DNA from: Monarcha castaneiventris obscurior
Taxonomy: Eukaryota; Chordata; Aves; Passeriformes; Monarchidae
Direction of reading: 5' to 3'
DNA length: 64,000 nt
NCBI GenBank assembly: GCA_026261815.1
Contig: JAMPIT010000350.1
Span: 3,968,001 to 4,032,000, forward strand
Part shown: positions 51,656 through 63,470 of the stretch, in pieces
Layout of the letters: every line of letters begins with the position of its first letter
How positions within the stretch are numbered: position 1 is the first letter of the stretch
The notes under the pieces: generated by a model
Databases searched by the model: none
Seen by the model: the letters and a program-made list of their open reading frames with translations, nothing else
What the model was told of the DNA's origin: nothing
Translations under genes and position numbers: made by a program

Positions 51656-52203
51656 TGTCCTGGGTTGCAGTGTATTCTATTACCACCCTCATGAACCGTT
51701 GAAACCAGGTGGGGCAGTATTTCCTTGCCTCCTCCCTCCAGACTATTGTTCTGTTAATGGCCCATTAATGTTGTGCGGCATGACTCAGCAGTAACTCCCC
51801 CCCGGACTATCTGCTGTTAACGAGCCCATCAACACCTGGCCTCATGACTCATCATCCCATTGGGAGAGGCTCCGCCCAGAGGGGGGAATCAAGCATTCCA
51901 TCCCAGATAAATCTGGGCTTCTGAACGCCACGCGGGGCTGTCTACTGGATTCCTGGAGGACAAGAGCTACCACTGGACCTTCAGCTGGAGACCAGACTTC
52001 CCATAGGATCACCAATTCGACTGAACTACCTCATCTGGACTACTACCACCACCCTAATAGGGTGTCAGGTATTCTGACTTTGTCTGTGTTTTTCTTTTCC
52101 TTTTTCCCTTGCATTATTTCACTCATTTTTAAATATTTATTTTCCCTATTAAATTTTAACCCTGACTTGGGATCTCGCTCTGGTTTGTTTTCAAACCTTT
52201 ACA
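51656..52203 (+). mobile_element. 548-bp solo LTR inside the satellite, copy 2
   Basis: Same ends, same length and same insertion point in the monomer as 46165-46712. By eye it differs at four bases: AAGCATTCC against AAGCGTTCC, GAGACCAGAC against GAGACTAGAC, CCTTGCATT against CCTTGTATT, and TCACTCATT against TCACTTATT. All motifs of the first copy are kept. The start of one copy lies 5,491 bp from the start of the other. Because the flanking monomers also match for about 150 bp on the left and 330 bp on the right, this is a duplicated insertion, not a second integration. Confidence 0.92.
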
Positions 52204-52207
52204 ACAC
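52204..52207. repeat. Target site duplication ACAC, right of LTR copy 2
   Basis: Matches 51652-51655. Confidence 0.8.
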
Positions 52208-55200
52208 CAAAAAGCCCAGAGCTCCAGGGACACTAAAAATGCGAAAGGCATGCCAAGAGAAATGCAATAGAGCCCCAAACATGCAGCAACCTCATCTTCA
52301 AGATCGGACCTCATTTCTGCCCAGTCCTCTTTCTTAAGGCTACACATAGGGCGAAGTTTAGGGTTACGCCTAGGGTCAGGGTTCAGAACACAAAAAAGCC
52401 CAGAGCTCCAGGGACACTAAAAATGTGAGAGCAATGCCCACACAAGTGCAAAAGAGCTCCAATCATCTGCCTTCTTCATATTCCTGATCAGTGCTAATTT
52501 CTGCCCATTGCTCCTACTCAGGCTCCGCATAGTGTGAAGTTTAGGGTTACGCCTAGGGATGGGGTTCAGAAAACTAAAAAGCCCAGAGTTCCAGGGACAC
52601 TAAAAATGTGAAAGGCATGCCAAGAGAAATCCAAAACAGCCCCAGTTATCTGCCATTTTTCATCTTCCTGATCAGCGCTCATTTCTGACCAGTACTCTTT
52701 TCAGGATCTGCATAGTGCGAAGTTTAGGGTTACGGCTATGGTTAGGGTTCAGAAAACCAAAAAGCCCAGAGCCCCATGGACACTAAAAATGCGAAAGGCA
52801 TGTCAAGAGAAATGCAAAAGTGCCCCAATTACCTGCCATGGTCATCTTCCTGATCAGCGCTCACTTCTGCCCAGTGCTCTTTCTTAGGCTCTGAATAGGG
52901 CGAAGCTTAGGGTTACGCCTAGGGTAAGGGTTCAGAAAAGCAAAAAGCCCAGAGCTCCAGGGACACTAAAAATGCGAAAGGCATGCCAAGAGAAATGTAA
53001 AACAGGCCAATCATCTGCCATTGTGATATTACTGGTCAGAGCTCATTTCTGCCCAGTGCTCTTTATAAGCCACCCCATAGTGCAAAGTTTAGGGTTACGG
53101 CCAAGTTTAGGGTTCAGAAAAGCAAAAAGCCCAGAGTTCCAGGGACACTAAAAATGTGAAAGGCATGCCAAGAGAAATCCAAAACAGCCCCAGTTACCTG
53201 TCATTGTCATCTTCCTGATCAGCGCTCATTTCTGCCCAGTGCTCTTTTCAGGATCCGCATAGTGCGAAGTTTAGGGTTATGGCTATGGTTAGGGTTCAGA
53301 AAAGCAAAAAGCCCAGAGCTCCAGGGACACGAAAAATGCGAAAGGCATGCCAGGAGAAATACAAAAGAGCCCCAAACATGCTGCATCCTCATCTTCTTGG
53401 TCTGACCTCATTTATGCTCCGTGTTCTTTCACAAAAGGCTCCGCATAGGGCGAAGTTTAGGGTTACGCCTAGGGTTAGGGTTCAGAACACCAAAAAGCCC
53501 AGAGCTCAATGGACACTAAAAATGCGAAAGGCATGCCAAGAGAAATGCCAAACAGCCCCACACATGCGCCATCCTCATCTTCCTGATCGGACCTCATTTC
53601 AGCCCAGTGCTCCTTCTTAGGCTCTGAATAGGGCAAAGTTTAGGGTTACACCTAGGGTTAGGGTTCAGAAAAACAAAAAGCCCAGAGCTCTATGGACAGT
53701 TATAATGCGAAAGGCATGCCAAGAGAAATGCAAAACAGCCCAAGTTATCTGCCATGGTCATCTTCCTCATCAGCGCTCACTTCTGCCCAGTGCTCCTTCT
53801 TAGGCTCTGAATAGGGCGAAGTTTAGGGTTACGCCTAGGGTTAGGGTTCAGAAAAGCAAAAAGCCCAGAGCTCTATGGACAGTTATAATGCGAAAGGCAT
53901 GCCAAGAGAAATGCAAAACAGCCCCACACATGCAGCATCTTCACCTTCAAGATCGGAGCTCATTTCTGCCCTGTGCTCTTTCTTAAGGCTCTGAATAGGG
54001 CGAACTTTAGGGTTACGCCTAGGGTTAGGGTTCAGAAAAGCAAATAGCCCAGAGCACCAGGGACACTAAAAATGCGAAAGGCATGTCAAGGGAAATGCAA
54101 AACAGCCCCAATTATCTGCCACGGTCATCTTCCTGATCAGCGCTCATTTCTGCCCTGTGCTCCCTCTTAGGCTCTGAATAGGGCGAGGTTTCGGGTTACG
54201 CCTAGGGTTAGGGTTCAGAAAAGCAAAAAGCCCAGAGCTCCAGGGACACTAAAAATGCGAAAGGCATGTCAAGAGAAATGCAAAACAGCCCCACACATGC
54301 AGCAACCTCATCTTCCTGATCTGACCTCATTTGTGCCCTGTGCTCTTTCTTAGGCTCTGCATAGGGCGAAGTTCAGGGTTACGCCTAGGGTTAGGGTTCA
54401 GAACACCAAAAAGCCCAGAGCTCCAGGGACACTAAAAATGCGAAAGGCATGCCAAGAGAAATGCAAAACAGCCCCACAAATGCAGCATCTTCACCTTCAA
54501 GACTGGACCTCATTTCTGCCCAGTGCTCTTTCTTAAGGCTACATATAGGGCGAAGTTTAGGGTTACGCCTAGGGTTAGGGTTCAGAACACCAAAAAGCCC
54601 AGAGCTCTATGGACAGTTATAATGCGAAAGGCATGTCAAGAGAAATGCAAAACAGTTCCAAACATGCAGCATCCTCACCTTCCAGATCGGACCTCATTTC
54701 TGCCCAGTGCTCTTTCAAAAGGATCTGAATAGGGCGAACTTTAGGGTTACGCCTAGGGTTAGGGTTCAGAAAACCAAAAAGCCCAGAGCTCCGAGGACAT
54801 GAAAAATGCAAAAGGCATGCCGAGAGAAAAAACAGCCACAATCAACTGCCATCTTGATATTCCTGATCCGCGCTCATTTCGGCCCAGCGCTCTTATGAAG
54901 GCACCCCATAGTGTGAAGTTTAGGGTTTTGCCGAGGGTTAGGGTTCACAAAAGCAAAAAGCCCAGAGCTCCAGGGACACTAAAAATGCGAAAGGCATGCC
55001 AAGAGAAATGTACAACAGGCCAATCATCTGCCATTGTGATATTACTGGTCAGAGCTCATTCCTGCCCAGTGCTCTTACTTAGGCCACCCCATAGTGCAAA
55101 GTTTAGGGTTTCGCCTAGGGTTAGGGGTCAGAACACCAAAAAGCCCAGAGCTCTATGGACAGTTCTAATGCGAAAGGCATGTCAAGAGAAATGCAAAAGT

Positions 55201-56131
55201 GCCCCAATTATCTGCCATGGTCATCTTCCTGAGCAGCGCTCACTTCTGCCCTGTGCTCCTTCTTAGGCTCTGAATAGGGCGAAGCTTAGGGTTACGCCTA
55301 GGGTTCGGGTTCAGAAAAGCAAAAAGCCCAGAGCTCCAGGGACACTAAAAATGCGAAAGAGATGCCAAGAGAAATGCAAAACAGCCCCACACATGCAGCA
55401 ACCTCATCTTCCTGATCTGACCTCATTTCTGCCCTGTGCTCTTTCTTAGGCTCTGCATAGGGCGAAGTTTAGGGTTACGCCTAGGGTTAGGGTTCAGAAC
55501 ACCAAAAAGCCCAGAGCTCCAGGGACACTAAAAATGTGAAAGGCATGCCAAGAGAAATGCAATAGAGCCCCAAACATGCAGCAACCTCATCTTCAAGATC
55601 GGAGCTCATTTCTGCCCAGTCCTCTTTCTTAAGGCTACACATAGGGCGAAGTTTAGGGTTAAGCCTAGGGTCAGGGTTCAGAACACAAAAAAGCCCAGAG
55701 CTCCAGGGACACTAAAAATGCGAGAGCAATGCCCACACAAGTGCAAAAGAGCTCCAATCATCTGCCTTCTTCATATTCCTGATCAGTGCTAATTTCTGCC
55801 CATTGCTCCTACTCAGGCTCCGCATAGTGTGAAGTTTAGGGTTACGCCTAGGGATAGCGTTCAGAAAACTAAAAAGCCCAGAGTTCCAGGGACACTAAAA
55901 ATGTGAAAGGCATGCCAAGAGAAATCCAAAACAGCCCCAGTTATCTGCCATTTTTCATCTTCCTGATCAGCGCTCATTTCTGACCAGTACTCTTTTCAGG
56001 ATCTCCATAGTGCGAAGTTTAGGGTTACGGCTATGGTTAGGGTTCAGAAAACCAAAAAGCCCGGAGCCCCATGGACACTAAAAATGCGAAAGGCATGTCA
56101 AGAGAAATGCAAAAGTGCCCCAATTACCTGC

Positions 56132-56136
56132 CATGG
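56132..56136. repeat. Target site duplication, left copy (CATGG)
   Basis: Undisturbed monomers read CTGCCATGGTCATCTTCC. CATGG directly precedes the 1.5-kb insertion and CATAG follows it (57633-57637), a one-mismatch pair. Confidence 0.6.
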
Positions 56137-56289
56137 TGTAGCGGGTTGAATTCGGTAACCGGGCAGAAACACCAATTTGTGTAGTGGTTTAAGGGTTAAC
56201 TCAGGCAGTAGCCCCTTTATGTCCCTTCTGTGAGATAAGCATCAGGAGATAAAAGCAAAGTAGGCACAAAAACTGAAAGAATATAAACA

Positions 56290-56295
56290 AGTTTA
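56290..56295 (-). promoter_or_regulatory. AATAAA polyadenylation signal of the 1.5-kb LTR
   Basis: The plus strand TTTATT in AAGTTTATTAACAG gives AATAAA on the minus strand, about 155 bp from the LTR 3' end. It supports minus orientation. Confidence 0.55.
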
Positions 56296-57058
56296 TTAAC
56301 AGAGTTAAAAGAAGGAAAAAGAAAGTCAGACTAAACCTTCAGAACACCTCTCTCCCCCCACTTCTGCTCCCTTCCACCACCAACGTAAAAGAAAACACAA
56401 CCCTTGAAGATTCTAGTCAGTTCACCACCTATATAATAATTTCTGGCTTTCAGTTCACTTAGGGAGAGGAGTCTCTCTTGGTCAAAACCATGGAAACATC
56501 TCCACACGAAACAATCTTGTGCAGCTTCAGTGTCACAGCAAAGCAGCCGCCCGGGATGGTTCTCTGCTTGCATGTGAAAGTCCCATCCCCCGACTACAGC
56601 TTTCCCCACAGCTGTTTCGAGGGTTTCTTTAGCTAAGGGGGTACTATTTTTAAGGATGAGCAGTTCAGAAACAGAAGTTTTCTTCACTTATCGAAGTGCC
56701 TGAAAGGCGTAAGGACCCTCTCTGGGAGTAACCACATGGTCTAGGAACAGAGATCTTTCTCTCTGGTGCGATCTCTGCTCAAGTTTCTCAGCATTGCAGC
56801 ACAAATACAGTTGCTCACAGCAAGTTATAGCTAGTTCAGCGTTTGCTTGTTCTAGTACAAGCACTTTTGCTCACAGTTGCAGTTTGAGCGCTCCAACCCC
56901 CCCCTAATGCTTTCAAGAAATTACAATGGGTAGTCTAATATATCATAGTCCATCACCATGGTTTTTTTCCAACAGAATTTCAGCTTCTAGGATTACAGCA
57001 TCTCCTCAAATCCCCTCTCTCGAGGTCTCAGGTTTTTCTTCCTCACTGACTTGGGCAT

Positions 57059-57066
57059 CTTTATAG
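57059..57066 (-). promoter_or_regulatory. TATA-box-like sequence of the 1.5-kb LTR
   Basis: The minus strand reads CTATAAAG, downstream of a CpG- and GC-rich stretch. Its position fits a U3 promoter, but activity is inference. Confidence 0.4.
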
Positions 57067-57632
57067 TGTCTCCTTCACAAGCCTTCACTTTCCTCTCTCC
57101 ATCTGATCAGGGAGATGATTAGTCTCTGCAGGCTTCATCTGGTCTGGAAAAAACTTTAACAGCACTAAAGGAGTTAACCTCCCCCGGGCTTTGCAGCTGG
57201 CGCTTGGAATTTCCTTATCTCTTGGCCACGTGATCCTGCCGGACGGCAGTTTCAGGGGAATTTCAGCTGCTCCGGGGGTGAGGTGAGGGCCATCCTGGCT
57301 TCTGGAAGGGGGGTGTCTGGCGAGTTGAAGTGACTGCAATCTCAGCCAAGCCACCGCCCGGCCGGCAGAGCCCGGCCTGGCCCGGCCACCCCCCACCAGT
57401 TACCTGTTCGGCTGCCGGAAGCAAGAGAGAGCCTTCCCGGGCTTCCTGTTTCTTAAAATGTGATTTCACAGAGGCGTGTCAAGCTCTCTAAGTGGTTTAG
57501 AAAGTTGTCAATATTCAACCAGGCCAGTTGATTGGGTCTAGAGGGAGCTGAAAGCACCGTTTTGCAAGGAATCACTTCCTGGCCGGTGCAGCCTTCTTTA
57601 ACTACAATTCCCAGCTACCCTAAACCACGACA

Positions 57633-57637
57633 CATAG
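57633..57637. repeat. Target site duplication, right copy (CATAG)
   Basis: One mismatch from the left copy CATGG. CATAG also occurs naturally at this place in another monomer (about 63853-63857), so the right flank may come from a different monomer. Confidence 0.5.
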
Positions 57638-58898
57638 TCATCTTCCTGATCAGTGCTCATTTCTGCCCTGTGCTCCTTCTTAGGCTCTGAATAGGGCGAC
57701 GTTTAGGGTTACGCCCAGGGTTCGGGTTCAGAAAAGCAAAAAGCCCAGAGCTCCAGGGACACGAAAAATGCGAAAGGCATGCCAGGAGAAATACAAAAGA
57801 GCCCCAAACATGCAGCATCCTCATCTTCTTGATCTGACCTCATTTATGCTCCGTGTTCTTTCACAAAAGGCTCCGCATAGGGCGAAGTTTAGGGTTACGC
57901 CTAGGGTTAGGGTTCAGAAAAGCAAAAAGCCCAGAGCTCAGTGGACACTAAAAATGCGAAAGGCATGCCAAGAGAAATGCAAAACAGCCCCACAAATGCA
58001 GCATCTTCACCTTCAAGATCGGAGCTCATTTCTGCCCAGTGCTCTTTCTTAAGGCTACATATAGGGCGAAATTTAGGGTTACGCCTAGGGTTAGGGTTCA
58101 GAAAAGCAAAAAGCCCAGAGCTCAGTGGACACTAAAAATGCGAAAGGCATGCCAAGAGAAATGCAAAACAGCCCCACAAATGCAGCATCTTCACCTTCAA
58201 GACTGGACCTCATTTCTGCCCAGTGCTCCTTCTTAGGCTCTGAATAGGGCGAAGTTTAGGGTTACACCTAGAGTTAGGGTTCAGAACACCAAAAAGCCCA
58301 GAGCTCTATGGACAGTTATAATGCGAAAGGCATGTCAAGAGAAATGTAAAACAGCGCAAGTTATCTGCCATGGTCATCTTCTCCATCAGTGCTCACTTCT
58401 GCCCAGTGCTCCTTCTTAGGCTCTGAATAGGGCGAACTTTAGGGTTACGCCGAGGGTTAGGGTTCAGAACACCAAAAAGCCCAGAGCTCCAGGGACACTA
58501 AAAATGCGAAAGGCATGCCAAGAGAAATGCAAAACAGCCCCACAAATGCAGCATCTTCACCTTCAAGACTGGACCTCATTTTTGCCCAGTGCTCTTTCTT
58601 AAGGCTACATATAGGGCGAAGTTTAGGGTTATGCCTAGGGTTAGGGTTCAGAAAAGCAAAAAGCCCAGAGCTCCAGGGACACTAAAAATGTGAAAGGCAT
58701 GTCAAGAGAAATGCAAAACAGTTCCAAACATGCAGCATCCTCATCTTCCAGATCGGACCTCATTTCTGCCCAGTGCTCTTTCAAAAGGATCTGAATGGGG
58801 CGAACTTTAGGGTTACGCCTAGGGTTAGGGTTCAGAAAACCAAAAAGCCCAGAGCTCCGGGGACATGAAAAATGCAAAAGGCATGCCGAGAGAAAAAA

Positions 58899-61800
58899 CA
58901 GCCACAATCAACTGCCATCTTGATATTCCTGATCCGCGCTCATTTCGGCCCAGCGCTCTTATGAAGGCACCCCATAGTGTGAAGTTTAGGGTTTTGCCGA
59001 GGGTTAGGGTTCACAAAAGCAAAAAGCCCAGAGCTCCAGGGACACTAAAAATGCGAAAGGCATGCCAAGAGAAATGTACAACAGGCCAATCATCTGCCAT
59101 TGTGATATTACTGGTCAGAGCTCATTCCTGCCCAGTGCTCTTACTTAGGCCACCCCATAGTGCAAAGTTTAGGGTTTCGCCTAGGGTTAGGGGTCAGAAA
59201 AGCAAAAAGCCCAGAGCTCTATGGACAGTTATAATGCGAAAGGCATGTCAAGAGAAATGCAAAAGTGCCCCAATTATCTGCCATGGTCATCTTCCTGATC
59301 AGCGCTCACTTCTGCCCAGTGCTCCTTCTTAGGCTCTGAATAGGGCGAAGTTTAGGGTTACGCCTAGGGTTCGGGTTCAGAAAAGCAAAAAGCCCAGAGC
59401 TCCAGGGACACTAAAAATGCGAAAGAGATGCCAAGAGAAATGCAAAACAGCCCCACACATCAGCAACCTCATCTTCCTGATCAGACCTCATTTCTGCCCA
59501 GTGCTCTTTTTAGGCTCTGCATAGGGCGAAGTTTAGGGTTACGCCTAGGGTTAGGGTTCAGAACACCAAAAAGCCCAGAGCTCCAGGGACACTAAAAATG
59601 CGAAAGGCATGCCAAGAGAAATGCAATAGAGCCCCAAACATGCAGCAACCTCATCTTCCTGATCGGAGCTCATTTCTGCCCAGTGCTCTTTCTTAGGCTC
59701 TGCATAGGGCGAAGTTTAGGGTTACGCCTAGGGTTAGGGTTCAGAACACCAAAAAGCCCAGAGCTCCAGGGACACTAAAAATGCGAAAGGCATGCCAAGA
59801 GAAATGCAAAAGAGCCCCAAACATGCGCCATCCTCATCTTCCTGATCGGACCTCATTTCTGCCCAGTGCTCCTTCTTAGGCTCCGCATAGGGCGAAGTTT
59901 AGGGTTACGCCTAGGGTTAGGGTTCAGAACACCAAAAAGCCCAGAGCTCCAGGGACACTAAAAATGCGAAAGGCATGCCAAGAGAAATGCAAAACAGCCC
60001 AAGTTATCTGCCATTTTCATCTTCCTGATCAGCGCTCATTTCTGCCCAGTGCTCCTTCTCAGGCTCTGCATAGTGTGAAGTTTAGGGTTACGCCTAGGGT
60101 TAGGGTTCAGAAAACCAAAAAGCCCAGAGCTCCATGGACACTAAAAATGCGAAAGGCATGCCAAGAGAAATGCAAAACAGCCCCACACATGCAGCATTTT
60201 CAGCTTCAAGATCGGAGCTCATTTCTGCCCAGTGCTCCTTCTTAGGCTCTGAATAGGGCGAAGTTTAGGGTTACACCTAGGGTTAGGGTTCAGAACACCA
60301 AAAAGCCCAGAGCTCCATGGACACTAAAAATGCGAAAGGCATGTCAAGAGAAATGCAAAACAGCCCAAGTTATCTGCCATGGTCATCTTCCTCATCAGCG
60401 CTCACTTCTGCCCAGTGCTCCTTCTTAGGCTCTGAATAGGGCGAAGTTTAGGGTTACGCCTAGGGTTAGGGTTCAGAAAAGCAAAAAGCCCAGAGCTCTA
60501 TGGACAGTTCTAATGCGAAAGGCATGTCAAGAGAAATGCAAAAGTGCCCCAATTATCTGCCATGGTCACCTTCCTGAGCAGCGCTCACTTCTGCCCAGTG
60601 CTCTTTCTTAGGCTCTGAATAGGGCGAAGCTTAGGGTTACGCCTAGGGTTCGGGTTCAGAAAAGCAAAAAGCCCAGAGCTCCAGGGACACTAAAAATGCG
60701 AAAGGCATGCCAAGAGAAATGTAAAACAGGCCAATCATCTGCCATTGTGATATTACTGGTCAGAGCTCATTTCTGCCCAGTGCTCTTTATAAGCCACCCC
60801 ATAGTGCAAAGTTTAGGGTTACGGCCAAGTTTAGGGTTCAGAAAAGCAAAAAGCCCAGAGTTCCAGGGACACTAAAAATGTGAAAGGCATGCCAAGAGAA
60901 ATCCAAAACAGCCCCAGTTACCTGCCATGGTCATCTTCCTGATCAGCGCTCATTTCTGCCCGGTGCTCTTTTCAGGTTCCGCATAGTGCGAAGTTTAGGG
61001 TTATGGCTATGGTTAGGGTTCAGAACACCAAAAAGCCCAGAGCTCCAGGGACACGAAAAATGCGAAAGGCATGCCAGGAGAAATACAAAAGAGCCCCAAA
61101 CATGCAGCATCCTCATCTTCTTGATCTGACCTCATTTATGCTCCGTGTTCTTTCACAAAAGGCTCCGCATAGGGCGAAGTTTAGGGTTACGCCTAGGGTT
61201 AGGGTTCAGAAAAGCAAAAAGCCCAGAGCTCAATGGACACTAAAAATGCGAAAGGCATGCCAAGAGAAATGCAAAACAGCCCCACACATGCGCCATCCTC
61301 ATCTTCCTGATCGGACCTCATTTCAGCCCAGTGCTCCTTCTTAGGCTCTGAATAGGGCGAAGTTTAGGGTTACGCCTAGGGTTAGGGTTCAGAACACCAA
61401 AAAGCCCAGAGCTCCAGGGACACTAAAAATGCGAAAGGCATGTCAAGAGAAATGCAAAACAGCCCCAATTATCTGCCACGGTCATCTTCCTGATCAGCGC
61501 TCATTTCTGCCCTGTGCTCCCTCTTAGGCTCTGAATAGGGCGACGTTTAGGGTTACGCCTAGGGATAGGGTTCAGAAAACCAAAAAGCCCAGAGTTCCAG
61601 GGACACTAAAAATGTGAAAGGCATGCCAAGAGAAATCCAAAACAGCCCCAGTTATCTGCCATTTTTCATCTTCCTGATCAGCGCTCATTTCTGACCAGTA
61701 CTCTTTTCAGGATCTGCATAGTGTGAAGTTTAGGGTTACGCTATGGTTAGGGTTCAGAAAACCAAAAAGCCCAGAGCCCCATGGACACTAAAAATGCGAA

Positions 61801-63470
61801 AGGCATGTCAAGAGAAATGCAAAAGTGCCCCAATTACCTGCCATGGTCATCTTCCTGATCAGCGCTCACTTCTGCCCAGTGCTCTTTCTTAGGCTCTGAA
61901 TAGGGCGAAGCTTAGGGTTACGCCTAGGGTAAGGGTTCAGAAAAGCAAAAAGCCCAGAGCTCCAGGGACACTAAAAATGCGAAAGGCATGCCAAGAGAAA
62001 TGTAAAACAGGCCAATCATCTGCCATTGTGATATTACTGGTCAGAGCTCATTTCTGCCCAGTGCTCTTTATAAGCCACCCCATAGTGCAAAGTTTAGGGT
62101 TACGGCCAAGTTTAGGGTTCAGAAAAGCAAAAAGCCCAGAGTTCCAGGGACACTAAAAATGTGAAAGGCATGCCAAGAGAAATCCAAAACAGCCCCAGTT
62201 ATCTGCCATTTTCATCTTCCTGATCAGCGCTCATTTCTGCCCAGTGCTCTTTTCAGGATCCGCATAGGGCGAAGTTTAGGGTTATGCCTAGGGTTAGGGT
62301 TCAGAAAAGCAAAAAGCCCAGAGCTCCAGGGACACGAAAAATGCGAAAGGCATGCCAGGAGAAATACAAAAGAGCCCCAAACATGCAGCATCCTCATCTT
62401 CTTGATCTGACCTCATTTATGCTCCGTGTTCTTTCACAAAAGGTTCCGCATAGGGCGAAGTTTAGGGTTACGCCTAGGGTTAGGGTTCAGAAAAGCAAAA
62501 AGCCCAGAGCTCAATGGACACTAAAAATGCGAAAGGCATGCCAAGAGAAATGCAAAACAGCCCCACACATGCGCCATCCTCATCTTCCTGATCGGACCTC
62601 ATTTCAGCCCAGTGCTCCTTCTTAGGCTCTGAATAGGGCGAAGTTTAGGGTTACACCTAGGGTTAGGGTTCAGAAAACCAAAAAGCCCAGAGCTCTATGG
62701 ACAGTTATAATGCGAAAGGCATGTCAAGAGAAATGCAAAACAGCCCAAGTTATCTGCCATGGTCATCTTCCTCATCAGCGCTCACTTCTGCCCAGTGCTC
62801 CTTCTTAGGCTCTGAATAGGGCGAAGTTTAGGGTTACGCCTAGGGTTCGGGTTCAGAAAAGCAAAAAGCCCAGAGCTCTATGGACAGTTATAATGCGAAA
62901 GGCATGCCAAGAGAAATGCAAAACAGCCCCACACATGCAGCATCTTCACCTTCCAGATCGGACCTCATTTCTGCCCTGTGCTCTTTCTTAAGGCTCTGAA
63001 TAGGGCGAACTTTAGGGTTACGCCTAGGGTTAGGGTTCAGAAAACCAAAAAGCCCAGAGCTCCATGGACACTAAAAATGCGAAAGGCATGCCAAGAGAAA
63101 TGCAAAACAGCCCCACAAATGCAGCATCTTCACCTTCAAGACTGGACCTCATTTCTGCCCAGTGCTCTTTCTTAAGGCTACATATAGGGCGAGTTTAGGG
63201 TTACGCCTAGGGTTAGGGTTCAGAACACCAAAAAGCCCAGAGCTCCAGGGACACTAAAAATGCGAAAGGCATGTCAAGAGAAATGCAAAACAGTTCCAAA
63301 CATGCAGCATCCTCATCTTCCAGATCGGACCTCATTTCTGCCCAGTGCTCTTTCAAAAGGATCTGAATAGGGCGAACTTTAGGGTTACGCCTAGGGTTAG
63401 GGTTCAGAAAACCAAAAAGCCCAGAGCTCCGGGGACATGAAAAATGCAAAAGGCATGCCGAGAGAAAAAA
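58899..63470 (+). repeat. Higher-order repeat copy, 4,572 bp, 25 monomers, with an internal 7-monomer duplication
   Basis: Bounded by the CAGCCACAATCAACTGCC variant. It contains the CTTTATAAGCCACC variant twice (about 60786 and 62064) and the TATGCTCCGTGTTC variant twice (61138 and 62415), both spaced about 1,278 bp apart, or 7 monomers. The expansion from 17-18 to 25 monomers is thus explained by one internal tandem duplication of seven. Confidence 0.78.

Larger units (their letters stand above)
50986..54832 (+). repeat. Higher-order repeat copy, 3,847 bp including an LTR (3,295 bp or 18 monomers without it)
   Basis: Bounded by the same marker variant. It shares the internal order of the previous copy, with the GCCCACACAAGTGC variant at 52430, CTTTATAAGCCACC near 53060 and TATGCTCCGTGTTC near 53411. 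It holds the second 548-bp LTR. After subtracting LTR plus duplication (552 bp), the length is 18 monomers. Confidence 0.8.
56137..57632 (-). mobile_element. 1,496-bp LTR-like element in the satellite, minus orientation
   Basis: On the minus strand the element begins TGTCGTGGTTTAGGGTAGCT, of the TGTCRTGGTTT type seen in avian LTRs, and ends CCGCTACA, giving TG...CA ends. The minus strand carries TATAAAG (complement at 57059-57066), a GC-rich stretch upstream of it (about 57330-57420) and AATAAA (complement TTTATT at about 56290-56295) some 155 bp before its end, in the order expected for U3, R and U5. It is long for an LTR, so an internally rearranged or non-autonomous element is possible. 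Minus frames at 56331-56687 and 57085-57396 show no domain I know. No gag, pol or env is seen. Confidence 0.75.
54833..58898 (+). repeat. Higher-order repeat copy, 4,066 bp including a 1.5-kb LTR (2,565 bp or 14 monomers without it)
   Basis: Bounded by the CAGCCACAATCAACTGCC variant. The GCCCACACAAGTGC variant (55726) and the TATGCTCCGTGTTC variant (57844) are present, but the CTTTATAAGCCACC monomer expected between them is missing. With 14 instead of 17-18 monomers, a deletion of several monomers at the LTR junction is likely. Confidence 0.75.

Noticed and set aside
46165..52203. The two 548-bp LTRs as the 5' and 3' ends of one provirus
   Set aside because: The sequence between them is satellite, each LTR has its own ACAC duplication on both sides, and both sit in the same monomer position.
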